A stretch of 64,000 nt of DNA from Isoetes taiwanensis (taxonomy: Eukaryota; Streptophyta; Lycopodiopsida; Isoetales; Isoetaceae). The stretch covers positions 1-64,000 of the forward strand of contig JAJEKV010000342.1 in the NCBI GenBank assembly GCA_021234155.1. The letters are read 5' to 3'. Under the pieces are notes generated by a model that ran no database searches, was not told the DNA's origin, and was given only the letters and a program-made list of their open reading frames with translations. Position numbers and translations under genes: made by a program. Positions 12,567 to 23,771 of the stretch are shown piece after piece (position 1 is the first letter of the stretch; each line of letters opens with the position of its first letter).

Positions 12567-13740
12567 TTAGATAACATCGAGACCATTCTTCAGGAGAAAT
12601 TTTGAAGTTTCCTTTGACAACCATGAACATATTCCTCTATTCAACATCTTTTTGACAGATTTAACATGTCTCCAAATAGTCCAATGATTTTCCTCTGTGA
12701 AAATGACTGTTATATTCCTTTTCAATGCGACTCTCCTGCAGGAGATTGTTTCTATTAGGCTTGCAAACACATTTCTTCTCCTTTATGTTTTCCAACAGAA
12801 ACTCTGCAACGATGTCCTCCGATGCACTTATAGATCTTCGTCAATGAATGGATACCATACATAATGAATGAGTGATGCTTTCTATATGGAGCTTATCAAT
12901 TTTGCAAAGTAGAGCTCAAAGTGTTCACAAACTAGAAGATTATTAGAAATCCATGAAATCATTGCAAAACTCAAAAGATGGTCTAGATTCATAATGGCCA
13001 TCTGTTGCTGTCGAATATTGAATGGTTACCAATTTTTGGCTGTAGAAAAATAGCACCCAAATAACACCATCTCCCTTTTATGAAAGATTTCATGTGGGAA
13101 ACTTACCTATGCTAAATGTAATCAAAAGGCTCTGCGTTTGAATTTAATAGAGAGACTTTAGAACAGCGCCTTCTGCAAGCGAGAAATGTCATGCAAGTGC
13201 CCTGCACGGCCAAGGAGCTAAGCTGCACATGAATAGTGTTCGTTTGTTGGTATCATATTGTAAGTACTACTTAAAGAAGGGAAGAAATGTTGGCCTTCAT
13301 CCGCAAGATCAACATGACCACAAGATATAATAATAGAGATTAGTGTTCCAGCACACGGAATTGAGCCCTGCTGAAGCATTTTGCTAAACAACTTGAGAAC
13401 ACTTGTCGTCTTTCCATGCTCTGCATAGGGAGAAATTATTGCATTCGAAGAAACTGAATCTCGTTTAAGCATTCCATCAAATGCGTACCGTAATATCTGA
13501 GAGCAAATCATCATCTATGAAGTGAGCACAAATCTGTCGGCCGCATTCTAAAGCACCTAATCTTGCAGATGCAATCAAAACACTGACAAATGTGATATTG
13601 TGTGCTCGTACACCATGCCATTGCATTTCCCAAAAGAAATTAATAGCCTCATTGACATTTCATTCAGAGATGCAACTCGAAATCATTGTATCAGATGTAA
13701 TTTCCTGCATTCCCCTCTGCCTATTTGAAAACCTATACTA
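12567..13740 (-). pseudogene. PLS-class pentatricopeptide repeat (PPR) protein remnant
   Basis: PPR proteins are organelle RNA-binding proteins made of about 35-residue helical repeats. Reading the minus strand from about 13740, one frame carries EMQWHGVRAHNITFVSV and then a segment ending near DDDLLSDITV. A second frame continues with AFDGMLKRDSVSSNAIIS, an LFSKMLQQG motif and GTLISIIISCGHVDLADEG. This order matches consecutive L, S and P repeats before an E domain. A further piece at 12567-12770 (ITVIFTEENHWTIW) resembles the E+ region. The copy is broken by stops and frame changes (near 13510 and 13218), and the N-terminal repeats are missing, so it is a pseudogene. PPR family identity is secure; its target is not inferable. 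Confidence 0.7.
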
Positions 13741-15130
13741 TTGATTCTCCACAATCTGGATTTTTCTGCTAAACCTGAGCTTGTGAGCCGAACCTATCTT
13801 ACCCTTTTGTGCTAAACTCGAGCCTTGAGTCGAAACTTACCTTACCTTCCATCAAATTAGAAATATGCTTCACCGAGCTGAAAACGCTTGGAGACGACCT
13901 CTGTTAGGCATAAACCTTCCAGACAAACTGGCAACAATTGCCCTTTGGCATGGGCATACCTGCACAATTTTCAGATAGCATCTGCCTCTAAGGTACAGGA
14001 GTAGCGCAACGGTTTTGGGCAATCAATATGCAGATAAGAATAAATTCGCTTTGCCAAAACATCCTGCGTACTGGAAACTTAGGCATCGAAGCAAAAGTCA
14101 TATGGCGTTCAAAACAGGGGATTTTTATGCTTTGGATCAATTTGTATTCTAAAAGCTGGCCCAATCTGTGAGCGTTTCTGAAGATCAAGCTGGGCTACGA
14201 CTTTGATGGGGCCGAAATTAAACACCAGTACAGTTCTATTTCTACTCATATTTACAGGAATTTTGAGCCATTATACTTGCACATTATGAGTCCGAAATCA
14301 AATTATCAAAACGAAACAAAAAAATTTACCTGGTTTATAAAGCAATTGGGGAATCGCTGACGATTTTTGCTCCTCTGATGCTGCTTGAAGCTTCCCAGTC
14401 CGTCTAAATAGGCCACATCAAATTATGAAAAAAACATTTGTTTACACAGAAACTGGAGAATACCGAACAGCCTTAGTATCAGAGACTTCAAGCTAGCTTG
14501 GCCGCCCTAACTTGTTTTGACTAGGGCACCGTTTCAAGGAGGAATTTAGGAACGGGACGATAGAAAGGGGGACGATTTCTGTATGGAAGACAACTCAGAG
14601 GTTCACCAGAGAAGGCCTTATTCTGCAATGCCGGAATCATAAGGCCAATTCTACAAAGTGCTCTCGGTTTGAAGTTTTCATAATAAACGGCCATACAGAA
14701 CCGTACTTTCACTGAGCTACTCCTTCTTAAGTTACATTTCGTCCATTTTCAGAGCTAGCGGCACGTACTGTGCGACGGCAGCGGGCTTACAGCGGCAGCG
14801 GGCTCGGATAGAAGGCAAGAGGCATGCTTGATGGGAGAACGATAGATATATCTAATTCAATTTCTAATATACCCACGCGAACACCCGGAAATGCCTATTC
14901 CGGCGCCAAAAAATAGATATAGATAATTCGAAATGGCCCTTTTTGTAACCGGCTTTTTTTTCTAATAATTTTATATATAGGAAGGAATATATAGGAAGGA
15001 TTATAGGAAGGATAATAATAAAGGCGTTTTAGGATAGTCTGTGCGCAATCTTGGCCCTCAATTTTTTTACTTCAATTTTATCCCTTCGATTTACCGGTTT
15101 CTTTTCCACAACCCGCGCTTCTTATTTCTG
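13741..15130. other. Intergenic sequence, no supported gene
   Basis: Short frames on the minus strand (13988-14188, 14521-14712) have no recognised motif. AT-rich short repeats (ataggaagga, three times near 14980-15010) are the only structure I see. Confidence 0.4.
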
Positions 15131-18000
15131 TTGTGGATCTCTATTTGCCTAGAGGTAGCTTATTCTGCCATAGTCGCTCCGGTAATGCTCCTCGCATCAT
15201 CTTACGTTTGACCTTAATCTGGCAACCTTTCTCTGGAAGAAAGGCATGGCTTATGGTATATTTTAGCCCCAACATCATTTTTCAATTTTACTGGCATTTA
15301 TCAAGAACCTCTTGGGAGCTATGGCATTGTTTGCCAGAGGGGTTGTCCCTTGGATTGGAGCTGTTTGCAGTAGACGACGAAAGATTCATGGACATGTTTG
15401 TGGCACCTGGCATGATCGAAGAGGAATTGTTGCAGAAGAGAAACAAAATGCTCAGGCCTTGCCTTCAAGAGTTATCTTGCAAGTGAAGCAGGCTAAGAAG
15501 AGAATGACGAGTTCCTTTGTTAAAGAACTTGATTGAAAGGAAAATTTTCTCTTGTGGATATTACGCTTCCAGAACTTATTACTATAGTGTTTTGGTTTCC
15601 TTCCTTAGCCAAATTGCATGTGCACATTTTGTTCAATTTTTGCTGGTCGTTTAGACCTATTTTCCATTGATTGGCAGATGGATAAAGCAAGGAAACACTT
15701 TAAGATTTCTTTGTGCCAGAGTCTTGCCGCTGTTGCTCGGCTGCAGGTGCCCTAGCTAGGTGTACCATGAATGTACTTTAGACTGGATGCACCGGCAGTA
15801 CTGGACAGCTTCCAATGTCTTATCATTGCTTTCTGACTCAATCAGAGGTATGCTTATCTTACGCATCAATCCTTAACGTTATAGTTTTAAAATCAAATTA
15901 CAACAAGATGAAATTTGTTGCCTTGATCTTCTACTGTTTGATGTGGATATGAAAGCTTGCTAGAATTTTGCCAAATTCGTTTTTAGCATTGAGGTTATGC
16001 TTCTTGATGGGAAAAATGACAAGAAGGGTTGGACAGGAGGATAAAAAGATCAGAAAGCTCAGTGCCTGTATATATCTAGATACTGGGCTGGAAGTATTGC
16101 TTCGAAGAAGAGTGTTGCAAGTTGTGGAGATCCTAAGTTAGCAAGATGTCATTTTGTGCTGGCAGTATTTTCTCATATGTAAGTTCTGGATTATTTCTGG
16201 TTTTGTTCTCTCCAATTCAGAATTTACACACGGGCTGAGACCTATCATAGGATTATGAGCCAGTGAAACCCAATGAATCTACCTGATATGTAGAATGACT
16301 GTCTAGCTTTATTGAGTCTAAGGCCCCTCTTATTCCCATAAGATAGTTATAAGTTGTTTCTTAATGTTTGCAGCAAGAAGCTTTCATTTTGCAGAGATAC
16401 TTTGTTGCATACTCCTAGAGTATTTCTTAGTGTTCTTATCAGAAACTTGCCTATGAATGACAACAAAAATCAGATATACTTACATTTCAGGCCAAATAGA
16501 TGACGAGATCAAGAACCTTTAAATGCTTATTAAAGAAATGGAAGCAAATTGTAGGCCTACAAGGGAACTTCTTGAGTATAAGATAATCCTCTTTTAGGCC
16601 ACAAAAGCGTCTATGGTAATGGTATAAGTCTGTGAATGGTGAGACTCAGTTCAAATGTCCCATTTTTTTACATAATTACAACGGTCTTTGAAAGGCATGT
16701 GCATGTAAGGTCTTTAAGAAGCTGCTTAACTCTTTGATTGCTTTCCTGGCTTCCTTCGTGTGCAAATTTATTTGGTCTACTGCCCCTCTGCTCTATGTGG
16801 AATCTTTTGTCCATTTTTAGGAACACATGGTATGCATTTGTTGGTCATAACATTTACCACTATTTCATGCACATTTGAGGTTCTCTATATTTACATCTGT
16901 TTTTTGTCCTTTAAGAGGGGACTCTTAGAGATTGATGAATTGCATTGCAGGCATCATCTGCCATTAGTTTCTAAGGAGTTCTAGATTTCTATATGCCTTT
17001 CCTTTATGCCAGGGAAGAAAAATTCTCTTCCACATGTGGCCACTTCCTGGCATCATTAGGATGCAGTGATGCATGCAGGAGGATGTAAGGAGCAGATATA
17101 ACCCTAAACCACCTCAATGCAATGAAGCTCTTTAAATCTTTTGCTTCTTTAAAGGATTTGTGCAAGCTCATCTGCATTTGGATAGAGGCAAACCCAGCCA
17201 TCTCTTATCAGAGGGTGCAGCAGGTGAAATCTTACAACTTTCATTTTGAACGATCTGCGTTAGGAAAAGCAAGGGTGTTTGTTATCACAAATAGCTTCAA
17301 GAAGAGGTTACATATTTGTTCTACTGCAATTTAAGCTTCTTCTATTTTCACATTCAAAATCATATGTCCTTTTGTTCCTTTCCTTTTGCATTATCGGAGA
17401 TTTATCGTTTATAGAGTTTGCAAAGGTTATTATCTTGTTATCGCGAAAGCTGTTGAAATGGAAACAATCATTTTGGATCTCTAATAATTCAAATATAAGA
17501 ATTTTAATCTTGATTGCTGGTGCTAATCTTAGGTGGATAGAATTATGTTGTATGACATCTAATGTCTAATTGACATTTGCAGAAACTAAGATAGATCCAT
17601 GTTTCAAAGCCTTCCATCAACCTGCATTTTGAAGTCCAAACTTGCTCAGGTATTCTAGAATGGAGAACTGAATTTGTCTGGCTGAATGCCTTCCTGCAAC
17701 ATGTTCTCATAATATCGCGTTTATGTCTAGGACATATTTAAGACCAAGCAATGTTTCAAATGAAATGTTGTAGCATTATGGAAAAATGATCTGAAGAAAG
17801 TAAGTGGACAGTTTTAGATATTTCTAGCGAAGAACTACATCACAATTTGAAAGTCTTTTGGCAGCTGCAGATCAATGTTAAAGCTGCATGTGGACTTGAT
17901 TGAAGAGCTTAAGGCATTGTCATTACGTGAAGGCAGTAACGAGGCCTTGCATCAGGTATATGCATCAGGTATAATCTACAGTTTTTTGAATAATAGTTTG
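15131..18000 (+). pseudogene. String of exon-like segments, unrecognised
   Basis: Several plus-strand stretches look like exons with plausible splice edges but no family I can name. Examples: about 15680-15747 (MDKARKHFKISLCQSLAAVA before GTGCCC), about 15990-16180 (EVMLLDGKNDKKGW, interrupted by a stop), 17122-17223, and about 17872-17952 (MLKLHVDLIEELKALSL followed by GTATATG). They lie upstream of recognisable carrier and protease fragments on the same strand. Stops and frame shifts separate them. They could be one decayed gene or captured pieces of several; I cannot decide from the sequence. Confidence 0.3.
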
Positions 18001-18137
18001 TTTGCTCATTTTACTGTCTTGTGAAATTGTTGAACGTGCCAAGCCTTCTTTAGCAACCGCATACCAGAGGTAGCATTTATGTCTAGGACATATTTACCAA
18101 GCAAGATTTCAAATGAAATGTTGTAGCTCCTTTCTAG

Positions 18138-18391
18138 ATGGCACGCCACTTATGCCAAAGAAATTGCCGGGGGTGTTGCTGGGGGATTTGCTAAGACAGC
18201 AATAGCTCCTCTGGAATGCCTTAAGATTTTGTTTCAGGTAACCAAATAGTTGCTGCAATTTACAAATTTTTGGTCTTGCATGTTTTTGATGGATATTATT
18301 ATCAGACACGAGCTGGCAATTTTCAAACTTTAGGGATAAGTCGTTCCTTAATTTCTATATTTCGAACAGAGGGCATCAGAGGCATTTACAG
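18138..18391 (+). pseudogene. Mitochondrial carrier (coenzyme A carrier-like), two exons
   Basis: Exon 1 (18138-18237) reads [19 protein letters not shown] then CLKILFQ, which contains the first-repeat carrier signature P-x-E-x-x-K. It ends at a GT donor. Exon 2 (18306-18391) begins TRAGNFQTLGISRSL and ends GIRGIYR before GTATCT, and the exons join in phase. This order (AGG..GG.AKT...PLE..KILFQTR, then SL...R.EG..G.Y) matches the start of plant CoA/ADP-type carriers of the mitochondrial inner membrane. Only the first of three carrier repeats is present; the GNGASV-type exon that should follow is absent. Immediately downstream is a local duplication of the exon 2 edge (about 18391-18470). It is a fragment, not a working carrier. 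Confidence 0.7.
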
Positions 18392-19835
18392 GTATCTATA
18401 GCATCAGTTCTTGCAATATCTATCGAACAGAGGGCATCAGTTCTTGCAATATCTATAGCATGGCTATTGGAACACGTCTTTAACATTTCCTCAGAATTCC
18501 TAACATTTTCTGACTTGATTATGCTTGGAATGTTTGGAATGTGCCCAATATTCCTGGTTTTTGCTGCTATTCGAAAGAGGCAACTCATGGTTATCTCAGA
18601 CAAGCATAAAAATAGTAAAGCCCTTGACTGTTTCATTATGCAGTTGGTTTTGTTTTGCCTTAAATTTTTTACTGGTATTACCTTGTTTACAGAGCTTGCT
18701 AAAGACTGGTCTGTAACAAGGTCTCATGAATCAAAGACATAACTTCTTGCTCCATCATGATATATATCAATTACTAAATAACTTGACTTGCACTATCCTG
18801 AGAAGTAGCAGCAAAAGAATTTGAAGTTTCTGAATCACATTTTGGCACGTATAATATCTACCTGGACATCAGAATACGTACAGATCCAATTCTTTTTAAG
18901 AGGTTACCAAGGCCTCGATATTGCTGTCATAGACATCTCGAAAAGAACACCTTTGGCATGCCAGATTTGGTCTCATAGGAGGCAGAGCTATAGGAGAGCT
19001 ATCTAGCATGTCCTTCAACGAAGGCATGCCCTACTTGCATTGTCGAGTCTTTAGTGTGAGACATGTCATTTGGGAAAGCAAATTCAAGTTCTTTATCTTA
19101 CATCTTTGCCTGACAGTGAAACAAAGTGTTTGAGGTCATTGATTTGGGTCTCTACATTTATGGCGTGGAAGCATAATCCTGAAATACTTAGTGACAGTAC
19201 AGCCGGTAGGACTCATGGAAGTACAACCGGTAGGACTCATGAAGCAGCTGTCTATAATCTAGAAGTAGGAACTTTCCTACCTATGCCCTTAATGCTCTTC
19301 TGCATCATTACAAAGATGTACTTCCCGCACACAATCTGACTCCCGACCGAATGAAGTGACAAGGGTTAAAGAATTGGAACCTCCGATTGGTATTAAGGTT
19401 TCAATACCTGGAGCACCTTTGAACAAAGCATATGATGTACAATGAATTCTTTTAAAGAACAAGGAATCTGCGAGCAGGATTTGTTGAAGGCATTTTGTTA
19501 AACCACCTTAAGGTGTTGCTCATGTGCTTGAGGAAATGGACAAGGAAATTTCAGATTGTTTTACAGTTAAGGCTCATGATGTTGAGAAATCTATAGTGCA
19601 GTATAGGACCCATTCCACATCAAGTACTTCATTAGCTCCTCCTCCCACCCCTCTTTTCTGTATCTGTTCTATATGTAAGCTCTCACTAAAGGTGAATGTT
19701 CTTGTAGTGTGTCTAAACAGACCTTTTTTTGTCTCTTAGAACTGCAAAATCTTACGAGATTGTGGATGCATATTTTTATTTTAAAATTTGGGATATGTTC
19801 AATCATCATAATCAACTCAATGCTAAGTAGGTAAT
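18392..19835 (+). other. Mixed sequence with unrecognised coding-like segments
   Basis: The region starts with a short duplication (gagggcatcagttcttgcaatatctatag-type phrase repeated near 18400-18460). From about 19340 to 19440 one frame reads KELEPPIGIKVSIPGAPLNK, which has normal protein composition, and 19524-19640 reads VLEEMDKEISDCF. I do not recognise these. A small direct repeat (gtacagccggtaggactcatg and gtacaaccggtaggactcatg) lies at 19197-19238. Confidence 0.3.
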
Positions 19836-19841
19836 GACAAG

Positions 19842-20189
19842 AAAAGATTAGAGAGTTAAAGGTGGAGCAGGATGAAGAAGAGAGGTTTCAGGTAGATCTT
19901 AAACAGGCCATGCAGCAGAGCTTAGGTATACATTTTCTCTATTTTATTGCTGTTGATGTTTAGTCTTTTGTTGCTTATATTGTCAGTGCACAATGCAAGT
20001 GCACAATGCAGGTACGACACTTGATTTGCCTCTTGATTTGCCTGACATAGGGACCACTCCGATACATGTCGACAACAGCACTGGACATAATTTTCCAAGC
20101 ATAAAGAGGATGGAGTTGTGAATGAGGTTGGCGAAGGTCTACAAAAGGAAGTTGGCCAGAACAATTGCTTTCTGAATGTAGTCATTTAG
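19842..20189 (+). pseudogene. Ubiquitin carboxyl-terminal hydrolase-related (DUF627/DUF629 type) fragment
   Basis: Exon 1 (about 19842-19925) encodes EEERFQVDLKQAMQQSL, the helix that precedes the peptidase domain in plant USP-related proteins with DUF627/DUF629, and ends at GTATAC. Exon 2 (20012-20189) follows a CAG acceptor. Its first part reads LDLPLDLPDIGTTPIHVD; a frame change near 20105 moves to NEVGEGLQKEVGQNNCFLNV, which is the start of the C19 peptidase domain including the Cys-box NCFLN. The exon ends with TAG directly before a GT donor, where the family normally has a Gln codon, so a CAG-to-TAG change is likely. The remainder of the protease is absent. It is a broken fragment of a deubiquitinase-like gene. 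Confidence 0.65.
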
Positions 20190-20955
20190 GTAGAATGATG
20201 TATGGCTGTGCTTGTTAGTAAGTTAATTTTATAATATCTGTGTGTTTAGAATGCTCTACTCCATATGTAGTTTGGTCGTGTGCATAGGGAGCTTGGCTTT
20301 GTGTGCAACAACTTTGTTATTTGTAGAAGATAAATTGTTAGCGTTGTATCAAAAGGTCAGCATATTAAACAATGCTATGCATGTTAATCTAACCAACTAT
20401 ACCATCGTACCATGAGCATATTGATCATGCTCAAATACAATTTGTTCTGCAAGAAGTTACAAGATTTTAGATTTAAAATCTCCGCCACCAAATAGACTGT
20501 AATATAGAGAAAGAAGTCAACATTATACGTACTTGTGGAGCAGACAATGTCATTTTTTGAAGAATAGACCAGAGTAATTCAAGTATTATTATGAGATGCA
20601 TTTTTTGAAGAATGGATCAGAGTAATCCAAGTATTACTTAGTGTGCAAGAATAGATGAGGCATCGATGCAAACATCAGGCAATGGAGACCTCAGCTTCTA
20701 TGAGTTGTCTTTCAATGCCCAGAAATGGTTAGAGTGTAGCCTCTATTATCAACTTGTGCTAAGGAATATTAAATCTTCTACTGTGTTTTGTTCTCAATGG
20801 CATTTAAAGATATTGCAAAGTTTTCTTTCTCTTCATTTCTGCAAAGTTTTCTTTTCCTTATTTTTAGCAAAGTTTCGAAAACATAGCTCTTTGTATGTTA
20901 CAAATAAATAAAAATAATATATATATGAATTGGCACCTCTAGTTAATTATATAAT
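20190..20955. other. No gene; short local duplication
   Basis: A roughly 50-bp unit (cattttttgaagaatagacc-like) occurs twice at about 20549-20588 and 20599-20638. The 81-codon plus frame at 20666 has no recognised motif. Confidence 0.4.
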
Positions 20956-20963
20956 ATCAAGAT

Positions 20964-21211
20964 CCCGGGGGATTCACATAGTGTAGGCCGTATATACCAT
21001 GTGAGTGGACGATAAGGGGTTTTTTTTAACCTAAAGCGTACGAATACGTACGGGAAGGGGTTCTTTAGACCTTAAAAAATCCAATCTCTAGTGATGTATT
21101 TCATACGGAAAGGGGTTTTTTAGACCTTAAAAAAAGCGTATACGAAGGGGTTTTTTATGACCCCTTCCTCGCACATGGCGTATCCCTTATACACTAAGTG
21201 GTATCCCCGGG
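20964..21211. mobile_element. MITE, 248 bp, with 8-bp target-site duplication (hAT-like)
   Basis: The left end CCCGGGGGATTCACATAGTG is mirrored by the right end, whose complement reads CCCGGGGATACCACTTAGTG. ATCAAGAT stands directly outside both ends (20956-20963 and 21212-21219). An 8-bp duplication is typical of hAT-superfamily elements. The interior repeats an AAGGGGTTTTTT motif and a CGTACGAATACGTACG palindrome and has no coding capacity, so it would depend on a transposase encoded elsewhere. The intact duplication suggests a fairly recent insertion. Confidence 0.8.
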
Positions 21212-21219
21212 ATCAAGAT

Positions 21220-21690
21220 TAAACATGATAAAATCGTTCTTAAGGTTCTCGTCCCCTTGTAGCATTTATTCACTACATATGCTACAAGTTCTTGTAGTGC
21301 AACCTCCCGCCGGTTCGTCGTTCTATTGGCCTGCAGGTTCAACACTACATTAGTACATGATTACTTATTATAAGGGTTGGTTGTTAGGGGAACCACCCAT
21401 TAACGCAATTACATGAATGCAACGTAGGAAGATTATGTTTCTCCCATCATGGCCGTGGAGACAGCGCCCTATCGTGCCTAGGATGACATTCATGCCTACA
21501 CCTTTAGTTGCTTTTTGCGTGAAGGTTGGTGTCCTCCCCGTAATTGGGCGTGAAGGATCCTTCCCGTGATAAGCATTGACTAGAGGTGCTTCCCTATCAT
21601 GCATCTGAATGACCTCTTTTCTCTCAAGCTGACTACTTCCGTGGCATCGGAAGTAGACTCCTATGTTACCTCACTCACCCATCGGTTCGA
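21220..21690. other. Sequence downstream of chromovirus pol, possible LTR start
   Basis: This lies just past the chromodomain on the minus strand, where the 3' untranslated region and 3' LTR of the element should be. I see no clear polypurine tract or TG start, and no match to the LTR family at 3.8/30.7/47.4 kb. The 78-codon minus frame here has no known motif. Confidence 0.3.
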
Positions 21691-21699
21691 GCCCACTAC

Positions 21700-21890
21700 G
21701 CCCGATTGACGAGCCGACCCTTGCATTGCTCCATGAATTGTGGGTACCGCTTCTCAAGATCGATTGTAGTACCCCCTTTAGCGTCCTCCCGGGTAAGCGC
21801 CCATTTCACAAGGTGCTTTGGAGAAATTGAGATCTTCGTCTTCTTATGGGATCGGTCGAGAAGAAGCTCAGGAACAATCTCAAGCTGATC
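21700..21890 (-). pseudogene. Chromodomain remnant at the pol C-terminus
   Basis: The frame ends with PELLLDRSHKKTKISISP, then HLVKWALTREDA, then DLEKRYPQFMEQ. This matches the chromodomain of plant chromoviruses (PE.ILD......V.VKW.....E.ATWED......FP.F), which binds modified histones and guides integration. It directly follows the integrase C-terminal module. Confidence 0.7.
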
Positions 21891-21963
21891 GTCCCTTAAT
21901 TCTAGTAGGCTTCGGTGTCTCCAATACTTCCTACGGATTGGGGGTGTGTGTTTCTTTAGGAGA

Positions 21964-22800
21964 CTACGTGGAAAGGCGTATGGATCTTGGTGTGTGCCGA
22001 TAAGTCCAATTTGTAGGCTTGTTTGCGAGTCTTTTGACAATTTTGAATGGACCAGCCCACCTTGGAGCAAGCTTCTTGCAATTGCCCGATCGCGGGCTTT
22101 GCTTGTTTGACTTTTTTATCTTCAGCCAAACATCGTCCCCTACTTGGAACTCCCTTACTGTTCGGTGCCGATCAGCTATGCTCTTTTGCCGGCTTCTTGC
22201 TGCTAAGAGGTATCCTCGCACCTCTTCAACCAATTGTTGCATCTCGGCTAACATCTGCTGGGATACTTCTACCTTGGACACAGGGTTGTGCCAAGTGTCT
22301 GGTGTCAAGCACTGATAGCCGTAGTTGATCATAAACGGCGACATTTGGGATGACTCTTGCTTGGTGCTATTGTATGCAAACTCAACCAAGTAGATGAAGT
22401 CATCCCACTTTGATTGCTTGTTCCAGACATAATTCCGCAACATATCTTCAAGTATCCGATTGAGTGCGCTCCGTGCGCCCATCGGTCGGGGGTGATAAGC
22501 CGAGCTCATTGATAATTTCGTTCGATGGTCTTTGAAGAGATCTGCGGAGAATGCACTCATGAACTTCGAATCCCTATCAGAGATTATTTCTCTTGGCATC
22601 CCATGGAGTCTAAAAATCTCCTTTGTGAATAACACAGCCGTGTCCAAAGCCGTGTCGGTGCTCCTACAAGGCACAAAGTGCGCCATTTTCGACAATTTGT
22701 CGACTACGACCATTAAGGCGTCTTTGCCCCTTATGGTTCTAGGGAGCCCCAGTAATGAAGTCCATGCTGATTATCTCCCACTTGGAGTTTAGTCTGCAAT
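21964..22800 (-). pseudogene. pol: Integrase core remnant
   Basis: The integrase DDE core is recognisable. The first Asp is in SMDFITGAP (codon at 22760-22762), and the second is in IISDRDSKF in the long frame 22713-21964, which also has VVVDKLSKMAHFVPC and ILEDMLRNYV. The third catalytic residue, Glu, is not in this frame. Around 22480 the reading is displaced by a pair of compensating small shifts, giving MGARSALNR where the family has a Glu-containing motif. The C-terminal part keeps VGDDVWLKIKKSN and LAPRWAGPFKIVKR, the GPY/F-like module. The upstream zinc-binding region (22800-23070) is degraded. Confidence 0.85.
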
Positions 22801-23077
22801 GGCTCTAATGCCCCGGAATTGTGAGTTGCTCGCTTTGGTGCCGCTAACATACACTCACATTATATATCTTGCTATCTGCTTCTTCATGCACGGCCAATAG
22901 TAACTACTTCTTATCTTGAAGTAGGTTTTTAGTGAAAACTGCGGGTCGGGCTATTGAATTTGTTATGGGTGTCATGGAGAATCAACCTTCGACTCAGATG
23001 ATTTCGCACACACAACTTATTTTTTATGGTACAAGAGATTTCCTTCCTTCTTAAAATGTTTGAAGGTTTCTCTCTCC

Positions 23078-23665
23078 TTATCTCGTTCTTGCCTCCTTAG
23101 AAAGGCTTGCCCATACTTCCGAAAGTCCTTGTCCGTTATAAGCGTTTCTTCTATTTTTCTTGCCAAACTCTTTGGTGAGTGTTGATATGGCATTGCAATG
23201 CACTCTTGTTGTTAAGGGATGTCTTGAGAGAGCATCTGCAATCACATTGAGTTTTCCTGGCTTGTACACAATCTCGAAGTCGTATTCTTCCATGAACTCC
23301 ATCCATCTTCTTTGCCTCAAATTTAACAATGGTTGCGTGAAGATGTACTGTAGACTCTGGTGGTCGGTATCTAATTGGAACTTCCTTCCCAATAGATAGT
23401 GTCTCCAGATCTTTAAAGCTCTTATCACTGCCAATAGCTCCTGATCACGTGTCGAATAGCGAGTCTCTGCGTCGTTCATCTTCCGTGAATCGTATGCTAC
23501 GACTCTTTCTTCTTGCATTAGGACTGCTCTTGTCGCAATCTTGCTAGCATCAGTTGCAACTAGCTTGTCCTTCTCTGGATCTGGCAATGTTAAGACGGGG
23601 GCGGTTGTTAAGGCTTCTTTCAACTTATCAAATCCTGCTTGAGCCTTCTTTTGCCAATGTACCAC
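23078..23665 (-). pseudogene. pol: RNase H domain remnant
   Basis: This is the longest intact pol frame (195 codons). FDKLKEALTTAPVLTLPD leads into LVATDASKIATRAVLMQE, where the first catalytic Asp is near 23550. RYSTRDQELLAVIRALKIW, LDTDHQSLQYIF and a closing KPGKLNVIADALSR follow. This is the tether plus RNase H of a Ty3/gypsy pol, which removes RNA from the RNA:DNA hybrid. The N-terminal end joins RT only after a frame change. Confidence 0.85.
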
Positions 23666-23771
23666 CCAGTCTTTTATCTTTTCTGCCTTGGTGAGGTCGA
23701 GTCAAAGGTCTGCTATCTTAGCAAAGTTCTTGACAAACTTTCTATAATATCACCTAAGCCTAAAAAGCTTC

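Noticed and set aside
22019-22792. Plus-strand ORFs across the integrase region
   Set aside because: They are shadows of the minus-strand integrase, which carries the recognisable motifs.
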